Origin: Sphingobacterium puteale
GTDB taxonomy: Bacteria; Bacteroidota; Bacteroidia; Sphingobacteriales; Sphingobacteriaceae
Length of the DNA stretch: 64,000 nt
Direction of reading: 5' to 3'
Assembly: GCF_003627955.1 (NCBI RefSeq)
Contig: NZ_RBWS01000022.1
Coordinates: 80,121 to 144,120, forward strand
Shown here: positions 17,764 through 26,803 of the stretch, piece after piece
Position numbering within the stretch: the stretch's first letter is position 1
Layout of the letters: the number at the start of each line of letters is the position of its first letter
Translations under genes and position numbers: made by a program
The notes under the pieces: model-generated
What the model was told of the DNA's origin: nothing
Seen by the model: only the letters and a program-made list of their open reading frames with translations
The model's database searches: none

Positions 17764-19401
17764 ATGAAGATAATAATGAAATTCATCACATATTTTAGCC
17801 AAAAGCGGTTGTGCTACCTGTTTTTGGCCGCATGCACATTTTTTGCAGCATGCAGCAAGGATTTTTTTAATAAGCAGCCCTTGGATGCGGTGTCGGATGC
17901 TACTTTCTGGAAAACAGAAAAAGATGCCCTACTGGCTTTGGTGGGCTGTTATAACACAGGAGCCGGATGGAAAGGCGAAGATTTCTGGACACCACGGAGC
18001 CTGTTGTACCTTGATCTTATGGCGGGTAACGGATCGGAAAAGGAGCTGATACCAGACAGAGTAACGGATGGTACATTAAACTCTGCTTATTGGGTAACGG
18101 AAGGATACTGGCGAAATTCTTATCAAAAGTTGACGGCCTGCAACAACTTTCTCGACAATATCGGCAAAGTGGAAATGGATGAAAACAAGAAAGCCGCTAT
18201 GATAGGTGAGGTTAAAACCTTGCGAGCTTATGAATACTTTAATCTAGCGCTTTATTTTGGAGGTGTTCCATTGGTCACCAAAGTGTTGAGCATCGAGGAG
18301 GCAAATAATGTACTCCGCGCCTCACGTGATGAAGTTTGGGATTTTGCGGAAGCAGAGCTGATAGAAGGTGCGGCAGCTTTACCAGCAAGCAGACCTGCAA
18401 GTGAACAGGGGCGGATTACGGCGGGTGCAGCTTTGGCTATTCTTGGCCGTTTACAAATGGCGAAGGAAAAGTGGGCGGAAGCCGCAGCGACCTATAAAAA
18501 AATAATAGATTTTGATGTGTATCGTATTCACCCCGATTTTGCTTCGCTTTTCTCAAGTGGGAACGTTGCGACGAGCGAATTTATTCTTACTTCGCAATAC
18601 CAGGAAGATGTGTACGGGCATGTGTTACTCCAGTACATGTACCCTGAAACCTGGGGAGGATGGCATCAGTTTTCGCCCTATAATGAACTGGTAAAAGCGT
18701 TTGAATGTATAGACGGAAAGTCGATTGAAGAATCCGGCTTATACGATCCATCCAACCCTTACGAAAACAGAGACCCTCGTCTTGATTATACCGTTTTGAT
18801 CTCCGACAGAAGTGTATTCAAGGGGCAGACCTACATCGCGCGTCCCGGAACGACCTCTCCTGATAGATTCAACCGTTACAATTGGAGTGGTTACTGCATA
18901 CGTAAGTTCATGGATGAAAGTTTCAATGGAAACCTGATGAACTTTGGGGGCAACTGGGCGATTATCCGTTATCCGGAGGTTTTATTGGGTTACCTTGAAT
19001 CTAAGCTGGAAGCTGGCGACCCTATCGACCAAACTCTTTTGGATGCGACAATCAACCTGGTGAGGGGAAGGCAGAATGTGGCCATGCCTAAAGTTACCGC
19101 TACGGGTGTAGAATCCTTGCGGTCGGTGATAAGACGGGAACGCCGGGTTGAATTTGCATTTGAGGGTTTACGGTATTTTGATGTGCTGCGATGGGGTATT
19201 GCTGCGCAGGAACTTAATAGGCAGTTCACGGGGATGAAATTAACCAATAATCCTGCTGGATATAAAGACTTTCCTGTGGATGATGAGGGCTATCTGATCT
19301 ATCAGCGACGCAACTTCAAGGCAGGTGTGAACGAGTTATGGCCCATTCCCCTGTCTGAACTCCAGATCAACGGAAATCTTACGCAAAACGTGGGTTACTG
19401 A
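17764..19401 (+). CDS. SusD/RagB-type glycan-binding lipoprotein
   Basis: The 545-residue lipoprotein (Cys in FFAACSKDFF) has the SusD N-terminal motif DAVSDATFWKTEKDALLALVGCYN and C-terminal RRERRVEFAFEGLRYFDVLRWG. It forms the lid of the SusC transporter and captures glycans at the surface. The adjacent fucosidase suggests fucose-containing substrates. ATG at 17764 or 17776 could be the start. Confidence 0.95.
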   Translation: MKIIMKFITYFSQKRLCYLFLAACTFFAACSKDFFNKQPLDAVSDATFWKTEKDALLALVGCYNTGAGWKGEDFWTPRSLLYLDLMAGNGSEKELIPDRVTDGTLNSAYWVTEGYWRNSYQKLTACNNFLDNIGKVEMDENKKAAMIGEVKTLRAYEYFNLALYFGGVPLVTKVLSIEEANNVLRASRDEVWDFAEAELIEGAAALPASRPASEQGRITAGAALAILGRLQMAKEKWAEAAATYKKIIDFDVYRIHPDFASLFSSGNVATSEFILTSQYQEDVYGHVLLQYMYPETWGGWHQFSPYNELVKAFECIDGKSIEESGLYDPSNPYENRDPRLDYTVLISDRSVFKGQTYIARPGTTSPDRFNRYNWSGYCIRKFMDESFNGNLMNFGGNWAIIRYPEVLLGYLESKLEAGDPIDQTLLDATINLVRGRQNVAMPKVTATGVESLRSVIRRERRVEFAFEGLRYFDVLRWGIAAQELNRQFTGMKLTNNPAGYKDFPVDDEGYLIYQRRNFKAGVNELWPIPLSELQINGNLTQNVGY

Positions 19402-19452
19402 TTTATCTTGTATCCCACTTCATCCTAGTACAAACACGTTAAAAAAAAATAC

Positions 19453-21087
19453 ATGAAAAGAAGAACTGTAATAAAAACTTTGGGAATAGCTATTCCGTCG
19501 TTTTGGTTAAGTAAAACTATCGCGGGTTCAAAGATACATGCCAATGCGCCTATAGCTAAAGTAGACTTTAAACCAGATTGGAAATCGCTAGAGCAGTACG
19601 AGGTTCCCCAGTGGTTCCGCGACGCGAAGTTTGGTATTTGGGCACATTGGGGACCCCAGTGTCAACCTGAACGAGGTGACTGGTACGCAAGAGGAATGTA
19701 TCAGGAGGGGAGCGATCAATATAACTATCATGTGCAAAAATATGGCCATCCCTCGAAATTCGGATTCAAAGATGTGATCAATGAATGGAAAGCAGATAAA
19801 TGGGATCCGGAAATGTTGTTGGATCTTTACAAGCGTGCAGGAGCTCAGTACTTTGTTGCCTTAGCCAACCATCATGATAATATGGATCTCTATGATAGTA
19901 GCCATCAGCCTTGGAACTCCACCAAAGTGGGCCCAAAAAAAGATTTAATGGCAGGCTGGGCGAAGGCAGCCAAAAATCATGGTTTACGTTTCGGCGCGAG
20001 CGTTCACGCTGCACATGCATGGACTTGGTACGAAACAGCACAACGTGCAGACAAAAAAGGGCCTCTGAAAGATATACCCTATGACGGAAAAATCACAAAA
20101 GCTGATGGCAATAATAAATGGTGGGATGGCCTAGATCCGCAAGACCTCTACGCACAAAACCACCCCTTAAGCGAAAATAGCGGAGATGATGGAATGATTC
20201 ATCGTCAATGGCATTGGGGTAATGGCGTAAACGTGCCTACCAAAAACTATTGCAATAATTTTCACGACCGGACCATCGAACTTATTGATAAGTACGAGCC
20301 TGACTTAGTTTATTTCGATGATACTGCATTGCCTTTATGGCCGATAGACGATGCCGGTTTAAGGATTGCAGCCCATTATTACAATGTCAGTCAGCAAAAG
20401 CACAATGGCAAACTGGAGGCTGTAATTAATGGGAAAATTCTCGATGATCAACAGCGAAAATGTATGGTTTGGGATATTGAGAAAGGGCAAAGTAATCAGA
20501 TAGAGAAGGAGCCTTGGCAAACGTGCACCTGCATCGGTGCTTGGCATTACGATCGACGCATTTATGAGAATAAAAGTTATAAAAGTGCCAAAACGGTCAT
20601 CCATATGCTAGCTGATGTGGTAAGTAAAAATGGAAACCTTCTTTTGAGCGTTCCGCTTAGAGGAGACGGTTCCATCGATTCGGAAGCCCTCAAAACAGTA
20701 GAAGGGATCGCCTCTTGGATGAGCGTAAATAGCGAGAGTATAATCAGCACGAGGCCTTGGAACGTTTTTGGAGAGGGGCCTGCTATGGAAAATGCTGCCC
20801 CCTTAACGGCACAAGGGTTTAATGAAGGAAAAAATAAGCCTTTTACCGCCGAAGACGTGAGATTCACTGCCAAAGGGAATGTATTATACGCTATTGTAAT
20901 GGGATGGCCTGAAACAGGAAATGTTTTGATCAAAAGTTTAAATAAAAATAATTACCCCGCTAATAAAGTACAGCTTTTAGGTGCAAAGAATAACGTTAGG
21001 TTTGAGCAAACAACGAATGGTCTAGCAGTGACGTTTCCGGATACTATGGATAAAAAGCAACCGGCTTACGTGTTTAAAATCACATGA
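19453..21087 (+). CDS. GH29 alpha-L-fucosidase
   Basis: The 544-residue protein has a twin-arginine-like leader (KRRTVIKTLG) and a GH29 catalytic domain: WFRDAKFGIWAHWGP, YFVALANHHDNMDLYDS, then DLVYFDDT, which carries the expected Asp nucleophile near residue 289. KNGNLLLSVPLRGDGSID closes the barrel and a C-terminal beta domain follows. It hydrolyses terminal alpha-L-fucose. It lies 51 bases after SusD and is the only glycosidase of this locus. Confidence 0.93.
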   Translation: MKRRTVIKTLGIAIPSFWLSKTIAGSKIHANAPIAKVDFKPDWKSLEQYEVPQWFRDAKFGIWAHWGPQCQPERGDWYARGMYQEGSDQYNYHVQKYGHPSKFGFKDVINEWKADKWDPEMLLDLYKRAGAQYFVALANHHDNMDLYDSSHQPWNSTKVGPKKDLMAGWAKAAKNHGLRFGASVHAAHAWTWYETAQRADKKGPLKDIPYDGKITKADGNNKWWDGLDPQDLYAQNHPLSENSGDDGMIHRQWHWGNGVNVPTKNYCNNFHDRTIELIDKYEPDLVYFDDTALPLWPIDDAGLRIAAHYYNVSQQKHNGKLEAVINGKILDDQQRKCMVWDIEKGQSNQIEKEPWQTCTCIGAWHYDRRIYENKSYKSAKTVIHMLADVVSKNGNLLLSVPLRGDGSIDSEALKTVEGIASWMSVNSESIISTRPWNVFGEGPAMENAAPLTAQGFNEGKNKPFTAEDVRFTAKGNVLYAIVMGWPETGNVLIKSLNKNNYPANKVQLLGAKNNVRFEQTTNGLAVTFPDTMDKKQPAYVFKIT

Positions 21088-21133
21088 AAATGAGCCTGAT
21101 TGATTTGAAAGATCTGGCTTGGGCAAACGCAAA

Positions 21134-21161
21134 GGATGAGCAATATTGTTCATCCTTTTTT
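21134..21161 (+). terminator. Intrinsic terminator after the fucosidase gene
   Basis: A near-perfect stem without loop (arms GGATGAGCAATA and TATTGTTCATCC, one G-T pair) followed by a run of T. It ends the SusC-SusD-fucosidase transcript. Confidence 0.85.
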
Positions 21162-21581
21162 CTTCTTGTTTCTTAGATACTATAGAAATTTCCTATGATC
21201 GTGCTCAATCTCGGACCTTGCTTAACAGAGATTGTTTTTTATTCAACGAATCGCATCGTATGTGGTATCTTACTTATATACTAGGGTAACAGAAAATTAA
21301 TAAATTCAGTTTAATAACCAATCTAAGAGCGGATCATATTTAAATTCCTTGGTGATGTTGCACCTTCGTTTGTGAAATCTCAATGTCAATAGAACTTCTT
21401 AAACAAGATCGATAGCTGAAAGTTTAATGCATATTATGGGAGAAGTTTTCGTATGAAAATTATGTGATTGTATGTACTACTGTTTATAGATTTACCAGTT
21501 TTAATCTAATCCGACCCAATTATTGTGTGATTTATTCAGGCTGTGACGAAGTTATACAAGACAAACCGTTGGAGGGACAAC
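21162..21581. other. Intergenic region with no recognisable gene
   Basis: Both strands have frequent stops and no domain-like frame. I see nothing beyond the terminators at its ends. Confidence 0.5.
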
Positions 21582-21620
21582 AAAAAAGCCCGATACTCAA
21601 AAAAATCTCGGGCTTTTTTT
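21582..21620. terminator. Bidirectional intrinsic terminator
   Basis: AAAAAAGCCCGA pairs with TCGGGCTTTTTT around a 14-base loop. The A and T runs allow use from both sides; it may terminate the NmrA-like gene, which runs leftward and ends at 21731. Confidence 0.8.
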
Positions 21621-21730
21621 TAAAGATTTTTTAAACAGCGTCTGCTACTTTAAATATCATGCACTAACTAATAGTTTTACTTGAATTTAAAATTCAAAGT
21701 ACAGTCGCTAGTAATTTTTTAGAGTTCAGT

Positions 21731-22630
21731 TTATGAGTTAAAAAAATATTCCTTATTATTTTTTGCCCACTCTTCTAATGAAGTCATTTTTACGGGAAGT
21801 TTCTCTAATACTCCACTCATGTCAGGATTGAATTTCTTAGGATACTCATTTGCATTTTGAAGACTTTCATAATAAGAAGCAACACTTGCTGCTCCAGCTT
21901 CACCTACAAATGGTGTTAAAATATCTTTAAACTCCTTTGGTGGCTGTGGATAATAGACAATGTTTTCTCCTACTCCTTTAGAAAAATTATCTGCTGTCTC
22001 ATTACCACTTAAATTCTCTAAACCACTGATCTGGAAACTATCTGATGTTAAATCTTGATTATAAATTGCCTCAACAACAAATGCACTTACATCTCTGGAA
22101 GCTATCCAGCCTATTGGCATTGCTTCTGGGGTAGGATATGCCAACTTCTTTTCGTTTTTTATGAATGGTGCACAGAAACCTCCCATTAGATTTTCCATAT
22201 AAATGGTTGGCTCAATAATCACATAATTTATTCCACTATTTTGTAAATAATCTCTAACATCAAGTTTCACATCGTCAACAGGTGATCCTACTTTTTCAGA
22301 TTCTAACCAACCACTTGTATTCCATACGATTTTTTTTACACTATTTTTTTTTGCTGCATCGATTACATTCTTTGCATACTGTAAGCCGTCAAAGGGATTC
22401 TGTAAGGATACCGGAATCATAAAAGCGATTGCATCTATGTCTTTTGTTATTTCCACTATTCTTTGAGCGTCACTCAAATTTGCCAAAACTGGCGTAGCAC
22501 CTGCCTGACTTAACTTCTCAAAACTCTTTCCTGAGCTCGTAGCTGCAATTACTTCTGCTCCTTTTTTAATACCTTCTGATATTACATTGAATTGTTGTGA
22601 GCCGGTAGCTCCAAATACTAATATTTTCAT
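21731..22630 (-). CDS. NmrA-like NAD(P)-binding oxidoreductase
   Basis: Starting at the ATG at 22630 gives 299 residues that begin directly with the Rossmann motif MKILVFGATGSQQ; an upstream in-frame ATG at 22681 would add an unrelated tail. Further family features are IDAIAFMIPVS, KIVWNTSGWLES and the central YVIIEPTIYMENLM. NmrA-like proteins bind NAD(P) and act as quinone reductases or redox sensors. It is divergent from the HxlR regulator gene, which probably controls it. Confidence 0.85.
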   Translation of the reverse strand: MKILVFGATGSQQFNVISEGIKKGAEVIAATSSGKSFEKLSQAGATPVLANLSDAQRIVEITKDIDAIAFMIPVSLQNPFDGLQYAKNVIDAAKKNSVKKIVWNTSGWLESEKVGSPVDDVKLDVRDYLQNSGINYVIIEPTIYMENLMGGFCAPFIKNEKKLAYPTPEAMPIGWIASRDVSAFVVEAIYNQDLTSDSFQISGLENLSGNETADNFSKGVGENIVYYPQPPKEFKDILTPFVGEAGAASVASYYESLQNANEYPKKFNPDMSGVLEKLPVKMTSLEEWAKNNKEYFFNS

Positions 22631-22703
22631 ATATTTTATGTTTAATTTAAAATGTGTATGATTGTACATCTTCAGCAACATTCACTTTATCGCCATTCCT
22701 TTT

Positions 22704-22838
22704 TTAGAAAGAATTCTTTTCGTGTAAGTGTATGGTAACAACATGTTTAAAGTTTTCTTCTTTTACGCCTTCAGGCCCATCTGAAAGGACTGGATTGTAA
22801 GCCATAATAGCGCTCTGTCTGTTATTTTCTGTCTGCAT
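22704..22838 (-). pseudogene. Possible SnoaL-like (NTF2-fold) gene remnant
   Basis: A 44-codon frame contains AYNPVLSDGPEGVKEENF, which resembles the 'QHNP...DG.EG...F' signature of SnoaL-like proteins. The full family length is about 130 residues, so this is either a fragment or a coincidental short frame. It lies upstream of the NmrA-like gene on the same strand. Confidence 0.4.
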
Positions 22839-22863
22839 CACCCTGCTTTATTTTAAAATAATA

Positions 22864-22894
22864 TTGTACAAAAATATGCTATTTCTTACCTTTG
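22864..22894 (+). promoter_or_regulatory. Candidate promoter of the HxlR gene
   Basis: TTG at 22864-22866 and TACCTTTG at 22887-22894 are 20 bases apart, a good match to the Bacteroidota consensus. The word TTGTACA occurs at the -33 box and again overlapping the -7 box, so the regulator may bind here itself. Confidence 0.6.
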
Positions 22895-22952
22895 TACAAG
22901 TACTTACCCTTTTGTTTGGTACCTACTAAATGGTTAGAATTACTGATTGTCA

Positions 22953-23315
22953 ATGGAAAAAAACTTAAAAATAAATCCACCTTGCGATGATAGCTGTCCT
23001 GTGAGAGCGTCTTTAACTTTACTGGGTGGTAAATGGACATTAATGATATTGTTTCAGATCAACGAAGGTATAATGCGATATGGTGAACTGAAACGAGCTG
23101 TTACAGGCATCAGCGAAAAAATGTTGATTCAAGAATTGAATATGCTTGTTGAAAATAGGTTAGTCAACAAAAAAGTCTATCCCGAAATCCCTCCAAAAGT
23201 AGAGTATACGTTAACTGATTTAGGATTGAAGACTTTGCCTATTGTGGATAAATTGGCTGAATTCGGACTGGATAATTTAGTTAAAAAAGTCGGTCTAAAC
23301 GCCAAACATCAATAA
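22953..23315 (+). CDS. HxlR-family transcriptional regulator
   Basis: The 120-residue protein is a winged helix with the HxlR signature: a Cys near the N-terminus (CDDSCPVRASLTLLGGKWTL), FGELKR-like RYGELKRAVTGISEKML and a wing with VEYTLTDLG. HxlR proteins often sense electrophiles or oxidants through that Cys. It is divergent from the NmrA-like reductase, a common arrangement for quinone/aldehyde stress. The ATG at 22953 is preferred over a TTG two codons upstream. Confidence 0.9.
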   Translation: MEKNLKINPPCDDSCPVRASLTLLGGKWTLMILFQINEGIMRYGELKRAVTGISEKMLIQELNMLVENRLVNKKVYPEIPPKVEYTLTDLGLKTLPIVDKLAEFGLDNLVKKVGLNAKHQ

Positions 23316-23401
23316 CAGCCTATCAAGAATGACACGTACTTATAGTATTTGGTACCTATTGATCAAGTTATTATGTTTGTCTAAAAGTTTCAACAAATAG
23401 T

Positions 23402-23836
23402 ATGGATATGAATAAAGTTGTACAGCCAGTCCAATATATCAGAATAATATATGCGCTTAAAAAAGATATTGAAGAATGGGCTGAAGCTAATTTGCAAGAC
23501 CTATGGCCCGGCAAGTTTCAACTATCCTATATGCAGGTGCTGATATATATTGACGAGGAGGGGACTACAAATAAATTGTTGGCTCAACAGGCACAGATTT
23601 CAAAGCAGGCTATGAGCCGCATCATCTCAAATATGATAGAAAAAAATATCATTGAAGTACAGCCTGTTGAAGCGGATAAAAGGTATTCAAAAATCACTTT
23701 AACTGACCTTGGAAAGGAAATTGTCAGAGAATCCCATTTACGTTTTAGCAAATATATCGAGACTATTTCCGAAGGTGGTGACTGGAAATCCATTGTTGAT
23801 AGCCTGACTGCTCTTTCTTCGCTTCTTAAAAAATAG
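23402..23836 (+). CDS. MarR-family transcriptional regulator
   Basis: The 144-residue protein has the MarR winged helix: LSYMQVLIYIDEEGTTNKLLAQQAQISKQAMSRIISNMIEKNIIEV and the wing DKRYSKITLTDLGKEIV. A 44-bp perfect palindrome begins 44 bases after its stop and could be its operator controlling the next gene. The ligand is unknown. Confidence 0.88.
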   Translation: MDMNKVVQPVQYIRIIYALKKDIEEWAEANLQDLWPGKFQLSYMQVLIYIDEEGTTNKLLAQQAQISKQAMSRIISNMIEKNIIEVQPVEADKRYSKITLTDLGKEIVRESHLRFSKYIETISEGGDWKSIVDSLTALSSLLKK

Positions 23837-23879
23837 CAGATCTTTTGGTCTTGTCATATTAATGTAATAACGCATTAAT

Positions 23880-23923
23880 ATAGTAAGCATTGTTGACTAA
23901 TATTAGTCAACAATGCTTACTAT
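23880..23923. promoter_or_regulatory. Perfect 44-bp palindrome, candidate MarR operator
   Basis: Two 22-base arms are exact reverse complements without loop; the centre is GACTAATATTAGTC. A possible promoter for the ExbD-like gene overlaps it: TTG at 23892-23894 and TACTATTG at 23918-23925, 23 bases apart. An operator covering both promoter boxes would allow repression by the neighbouring MarR protein. A bidirectional terminator is the alternative, though there are no T-runs. Confidence 0.6.
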
Positions 23924-23945
23924 TGTATAATTAATTTGTACAACG

Positions 23946-24569
23946 ATGCCAAGAATTAAAATCAAAAGAACAGCACCAAGTGTAGATATGACAGCAATGT
24001 CTGATGTGACATTTCTCTTATTGAACTTCTTTGTAATGACAGCAGTATTCAAAACTCCAGAACCCATTCCTATAGATGTTCCTGCCTCAGTAGTAACGGA
24101 AAAAATGCCCGACGAAAATTTCGCAATGATAACCGTAAGTAATGACGGGAAGTGTCTTTTGTCTTTTGCGGAAAGAGATGTAAAACAACAAACTTTGGAT
24201 ATTATGATTGAAAAATACAATATCCGACTGACGCCTGAAGAAAAAGAAAAATTTTTAGCACTGGAAACTTTAGGTGTTCCGATAAGGCAGCTAAAGCAAT
24301 TTTTGTCTTTATCTACTGATAAATATTTGGACAAATCATTTAATCCCGGTATCGCTGTCGATACGACAACTAATATGTCAAATGAACTTTTCAATTGGAT
24401 TTCTACAGCAAGAAAAGTAAACTATGGTCTGCACGACAATCAATTGAAGATATTAATAAAGGCAGACGGTAATGTAAAGTTCCCAGCGGTAAGTCAGGTC
24501 ATCGAAACATTACGTAATCAAAAAGCTAATAAATTCAGTTTTATTACAAGTTTAAAGAGTGAGGCATAA
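23946..24569 (+). CDS. ExbD/TolR-family protein
   Basis: The 207-residue protein has a basic N-terminus and one membrane helix with the conserved Asp, MSDVTFLLLNFFVMTAVF, followed by PEPIPIDVPAS and a periplasmic domain ending KADGNVKFPAVSQVIETLRNQ. ExbD works with ExbB and TonB to use the proton gradient. No ExbB or TonB gene is next to it, which is unusual; it may serve a complex encoded elsewhere. Confidence 0.87.
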   Translation: MPRIKIKRTAPSVDMTAMSDVTFLLLNFFVMTAVFKTPEPIPIDVPASVVTEKMPDENFAMITVSNDGKCLLSFAERDVKQQTLDIMIEKYNIRLTPEEKEKFLALETLGVPIRQLKQFLSLSTDKYLDKSFNPGIAVDTTTNMSNELFNWISTARKVNYGLHDNQLKILIKADGNVKFPAVSQVIETLRNQKANKFSFITSLKSEA

Positions 24570-24596
24570 TCTCCAACCGTTCAAATATTTTTATCT

Positions 24597-25070
24597 ATGT
24601 TTGATTATATAATACGGTTCTATCGGATAATGACATTTTTTTCATTAGGAATATGTACTTCTGTGGTTCTGTTGTTTCTGCTTTACACTTATTATTTACA
24701 AAATTACACTGATTTTTCAAACGGATTGAAGCATGGTTTATCAATAGCAACAATCCTTATTATCCGTGAAACACATGTTTTTATGCGTAGACAATCAATA
24801 TTGTTTGAACCTATAGAAATAACAGCTTGCATTGTAAGTTCTGAAAAAGTGAAAGGGCAATCAGTTCTGAAAAGTTTGAGAATAAAGATTATGATCTCGT
24901 CTGTCATAATCTTTATAATGGGTACACTGATTTTACTGAATGCATATCCTAAAAATTCATATCTCGAAGGAATAACAAGGGCCTTATTCACTTCTGCAAT
25001 GCTGTTTTTACTGGTATCGACCATTCTTTTGGTAAGATATTCTTACTACGTAAGCAGGCTCTCCAAGTAA
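24597..25070 (+). CDS. Membrane protein of unknown function
   Basis: The 157-residue protein has about four hydrophobic segments (near residues 13-32, 45-55, 100-116 and 130-147). No family motif is visible. It follows the ExbD-like gene by 27 bases and is probably in the same transcript, so the two products may act together at the inner membrane. Confidence 0.6.
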   Translation: MFDYIIRFYRIMTFFSLGICTSVVLLFLLYTYYLQNYTDFSNGLKHGLSIATILIIRETHVFMRRQSILFEPIEITACIVSSEKVKGQSVLKSLRIKIMISSVIIFIMGTLILLNAYPKNSYLEGITRALFTSAMLFLLVSTILLVRYSYYVSRLSK

Positions 25071-25131
25071 GGGAAAAGTTATCATAACTGATAATTTGTA
25101 AACCCTTATATATTGATAACCAGTTATCCTA

Positions 25132-25160
25132 ACCAATTTGTGGGTATCCTACAAATTGGT
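25132..25160. promoter_or_regulatory. Inverted repeat before the second AraC gene
   Basis: ACCAATTTGT and ACAAATTGGT are 10-base arms separated by 9 bases, about 95 bases before the AraC start. It is a plausible operator for that regulator. A possible -7 element CAACTTTG follows at 25191-25198. Confidence 0.5.
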
Positions 25161-25253
25161 AGGTACTTGTATGGAAGTGGATATTTCCTCAACTTTGCAT
25201 ACGTTCTGATCTTAAAATCATAAGAAAAGAAGAAGTAATTCGATAGTCAAACT

Positions 25254-26102
25254 ATGGAAATTTTAAGGTCTTTCGGACAAAAGAAAATAGGCTATCTGCA
25301 ATTAGATACAACGATTCCATTTGATAGTGTTTCGTTGCCTTGCCATAAATCGGGCGACTGTTACATTATTCTCTTTGCGGGGAGCGGAAGTACTGTTATT
25401 TCTGACTTTGTTGAGTATAAAGCGGAGCAGGATACCTTGTTTTTTTTTAATATCGGACAGCAATTTCAAATGGACAATAATACTGAAGGGGAACTCGTTT
25501 ATTTCAATCCAGAATTTTACTGTATTGCCTTTCACGATAAAGAACTGACATGTGACGGTGTTCTATTCAATAATGTTTTCGAAACACCATCAATAACACT
25601 TACAGAGGACGAAGGCATTTCATTCAGAAAGGTTATTGCAGAGATAAAAGGGGAACTGAACAGGGAAGATTACTGGACAGAGGAAATGACAAGGACAAAA
25701 CTTAAAGAACTTATTATTACGGCAAGCAGATCGTGGCTTGACCGCAGCCCCGAGCAGAAAGGCCCGAGAACAATGGAAGATGCGCTGAACAGGAAATTCA
25801 GCGAATTGGTGGAAACAAATTACCATAAGAATCACAGTGTTGCTGATTATGCGGAACTGCTCTTTATTAGTCCAAAGACCCTCAATCGAAAGATTGTACG
25901 TGAAAAAGGAATATCTCCCAATACCATTATCAAGAACAGGATTATTCTTCAGGCTAAGCGGTTACTGATCAATACAGATCTGAAAGTAAAGGAAATCGCC
26001 GCTCAGCTCGGCTATGATGATCAATCTTATTTTGTCCGCTTTTTCAGAATCCAAACAGGGAAATCCCCATTTGAATTTAAAAGAAGAGCAATTTCCGAAT
26101 AG
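25254..26102 (+). CDS. AraC-family transcriptional regulator
   Basis: The 282-residue protein has an N-terminal ligand domain and a C-terminal AraC DNA-binding domain (DYAELLFISPKTLNRKIVREK; VKEIAAQLGYDDQSYFVRFFRIQTGKSPFEFKRR). It precedes the OsmC gene by about 100 bases and may control it, or the ExbD-like pair upstream. The ligand is unknown. Confidence 0.9.
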   Translation: MEILRSFGQKKIGYLQLDTTIPFDSVSLPCHKSGDCYIILFAGSGSTVISDFVEYKAEQDTLFFFNIGQQFQMDNNTEGELVYFNPEFYCIAFHDKELTCDGVLFNNVFETPSITLTEDEGISFRKVIAEIKGELNREDYWTEEMTRTKLKELIITASRSWLDRSPEQKGPRTMEDALNRKFSELVETNYHKNHSVADYAELLFISPKTLNRKIVREKGISPNTIIKNRIILQAKRLLINTDLKVKEIAAQLGYDDQSYFVRFFRIQTGKSPFEFKRRAISE

Positions 26103-26141
26103 CAGGTGGCAAAATGTCCTATACATTGTGCCGTATGTCCA

Positions 26142-26172
26142 TTGTCTTCAAATTTTTACACAGGTAACTTTG
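26142..26172 (+). promoter_or_regulatory. Candidate promoter of the OsmC gene
   Basis: TTG at 26142-26144 and TAACTTTG at 26165-26172 are 20 bases apart, a full match to the Bacteroidota consensus, about 30 bases before the OsmC start. Confidence 0.65.
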
Positions 26173-26202
26173 TACAGTTAATAATTTTAAACAATAGATT
26201 TT

Positions 26203-26613
26203 ATGGCAATAAATATGAGAGCCGTTTGGAAGGGAAGTTTTAAGCAAGGAAACGGAAAATTGGGTATAGAGAATTCTGAATTGAATGGCGTAAGTTTTCA
26301 ACCTTTTTTTGCAAAAAGTGATGGTAGCTTTACAAATCCGGAAGAACTGCTGGCTTCAGCTCACGCAACATGTTATGCGATGACGCTAGCTTACATCCTT
26401 TCGGAAAGCGGAATTTCTGCTGACAGTCTTGAAACGAGTGTTTCACTAGTAGTAGAAAACAATGTAGTTAAGAGCTCAAACCTTAATCTTGAAGCCAAAA
26501 TCCCTGATATTGATAACGATCGTTTTCAGCAGTTTGCAGGCAAGGCCAAAGATATGTGTACAATAGGAAATGCGCTTAGTGTAGAAATTAATTTGAAGGC
26601 ATCGCTAAAATAA
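26203..26613 (+). CDS. OsmC-family peroxiredoxin
   Basis: The 136-residue protein is an OsmC/Ohr-type peroxidase. The first redox Cys lies in ELLASAHATCYAMTLAYIL and the second in KAKDMCTIGNAL; Arg near the N-terminus (MRAVWKG) fits the family. It reduces organic hydroperoxides in the cytoplasm. Confidence 0.92.
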   Translation: MAINMRAVWKGSFKQGNGKLGIENSELNGVSFQPFFAKSDGSFTNPEELLASAHATCYAMTLAYILSESGISADSLETSVSLVVENNVVKSSNLNLEAKIPDIDNDRFQQFAGKAKDMCTIGNALSVEINLKASLK

Positions 26614-26622
26614 CGTAGAGAA

Positions 26623-26648
26623 AGTCGTTGAAAAGACGGCTTTTTTTA
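26623..26648 (+). terminator. Probable terminator after OsmC gene
   Basis: A short stem, AGTCGT with GACGGCT across a small loop, followed by seven T. It sits just after the OsmC stop. Confidence 0.5.
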
Positions 26649-26710
26649 AGTGACATTTTTGTTCCTTTGTCGTGGAACCAAAAAGTCAAACATCTCGCAA
26701 AGCCACTCGC

Positions 26711-26803
26711 CTAATTTTCCACGTATATCATATTCTTTAGTTCTGATATGTCGACATATTCCATTTCACCATCAATTAGGCAGCGGAATAGTATACTTTT
26801 CAT
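26711..26803 (-). CDS. Possible 30-residue protein coupled to the upstream gene
   Basis: Its ATG at 26803 overlaps the TGA stop of the 153-residue gene (ATGA), a typical coupling arrangement. The product would be 30 residues with an acidic, partly amphipathic sequence (FRCLIDGEMEYVDISELKNM). It has no recognisable family. It may be a real small protein or the remains of a longer gene. Confidence 0.35.
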   Translation of the reverse strand: MKSILFRCLIDGEMEYVDISELKNMIYVEN

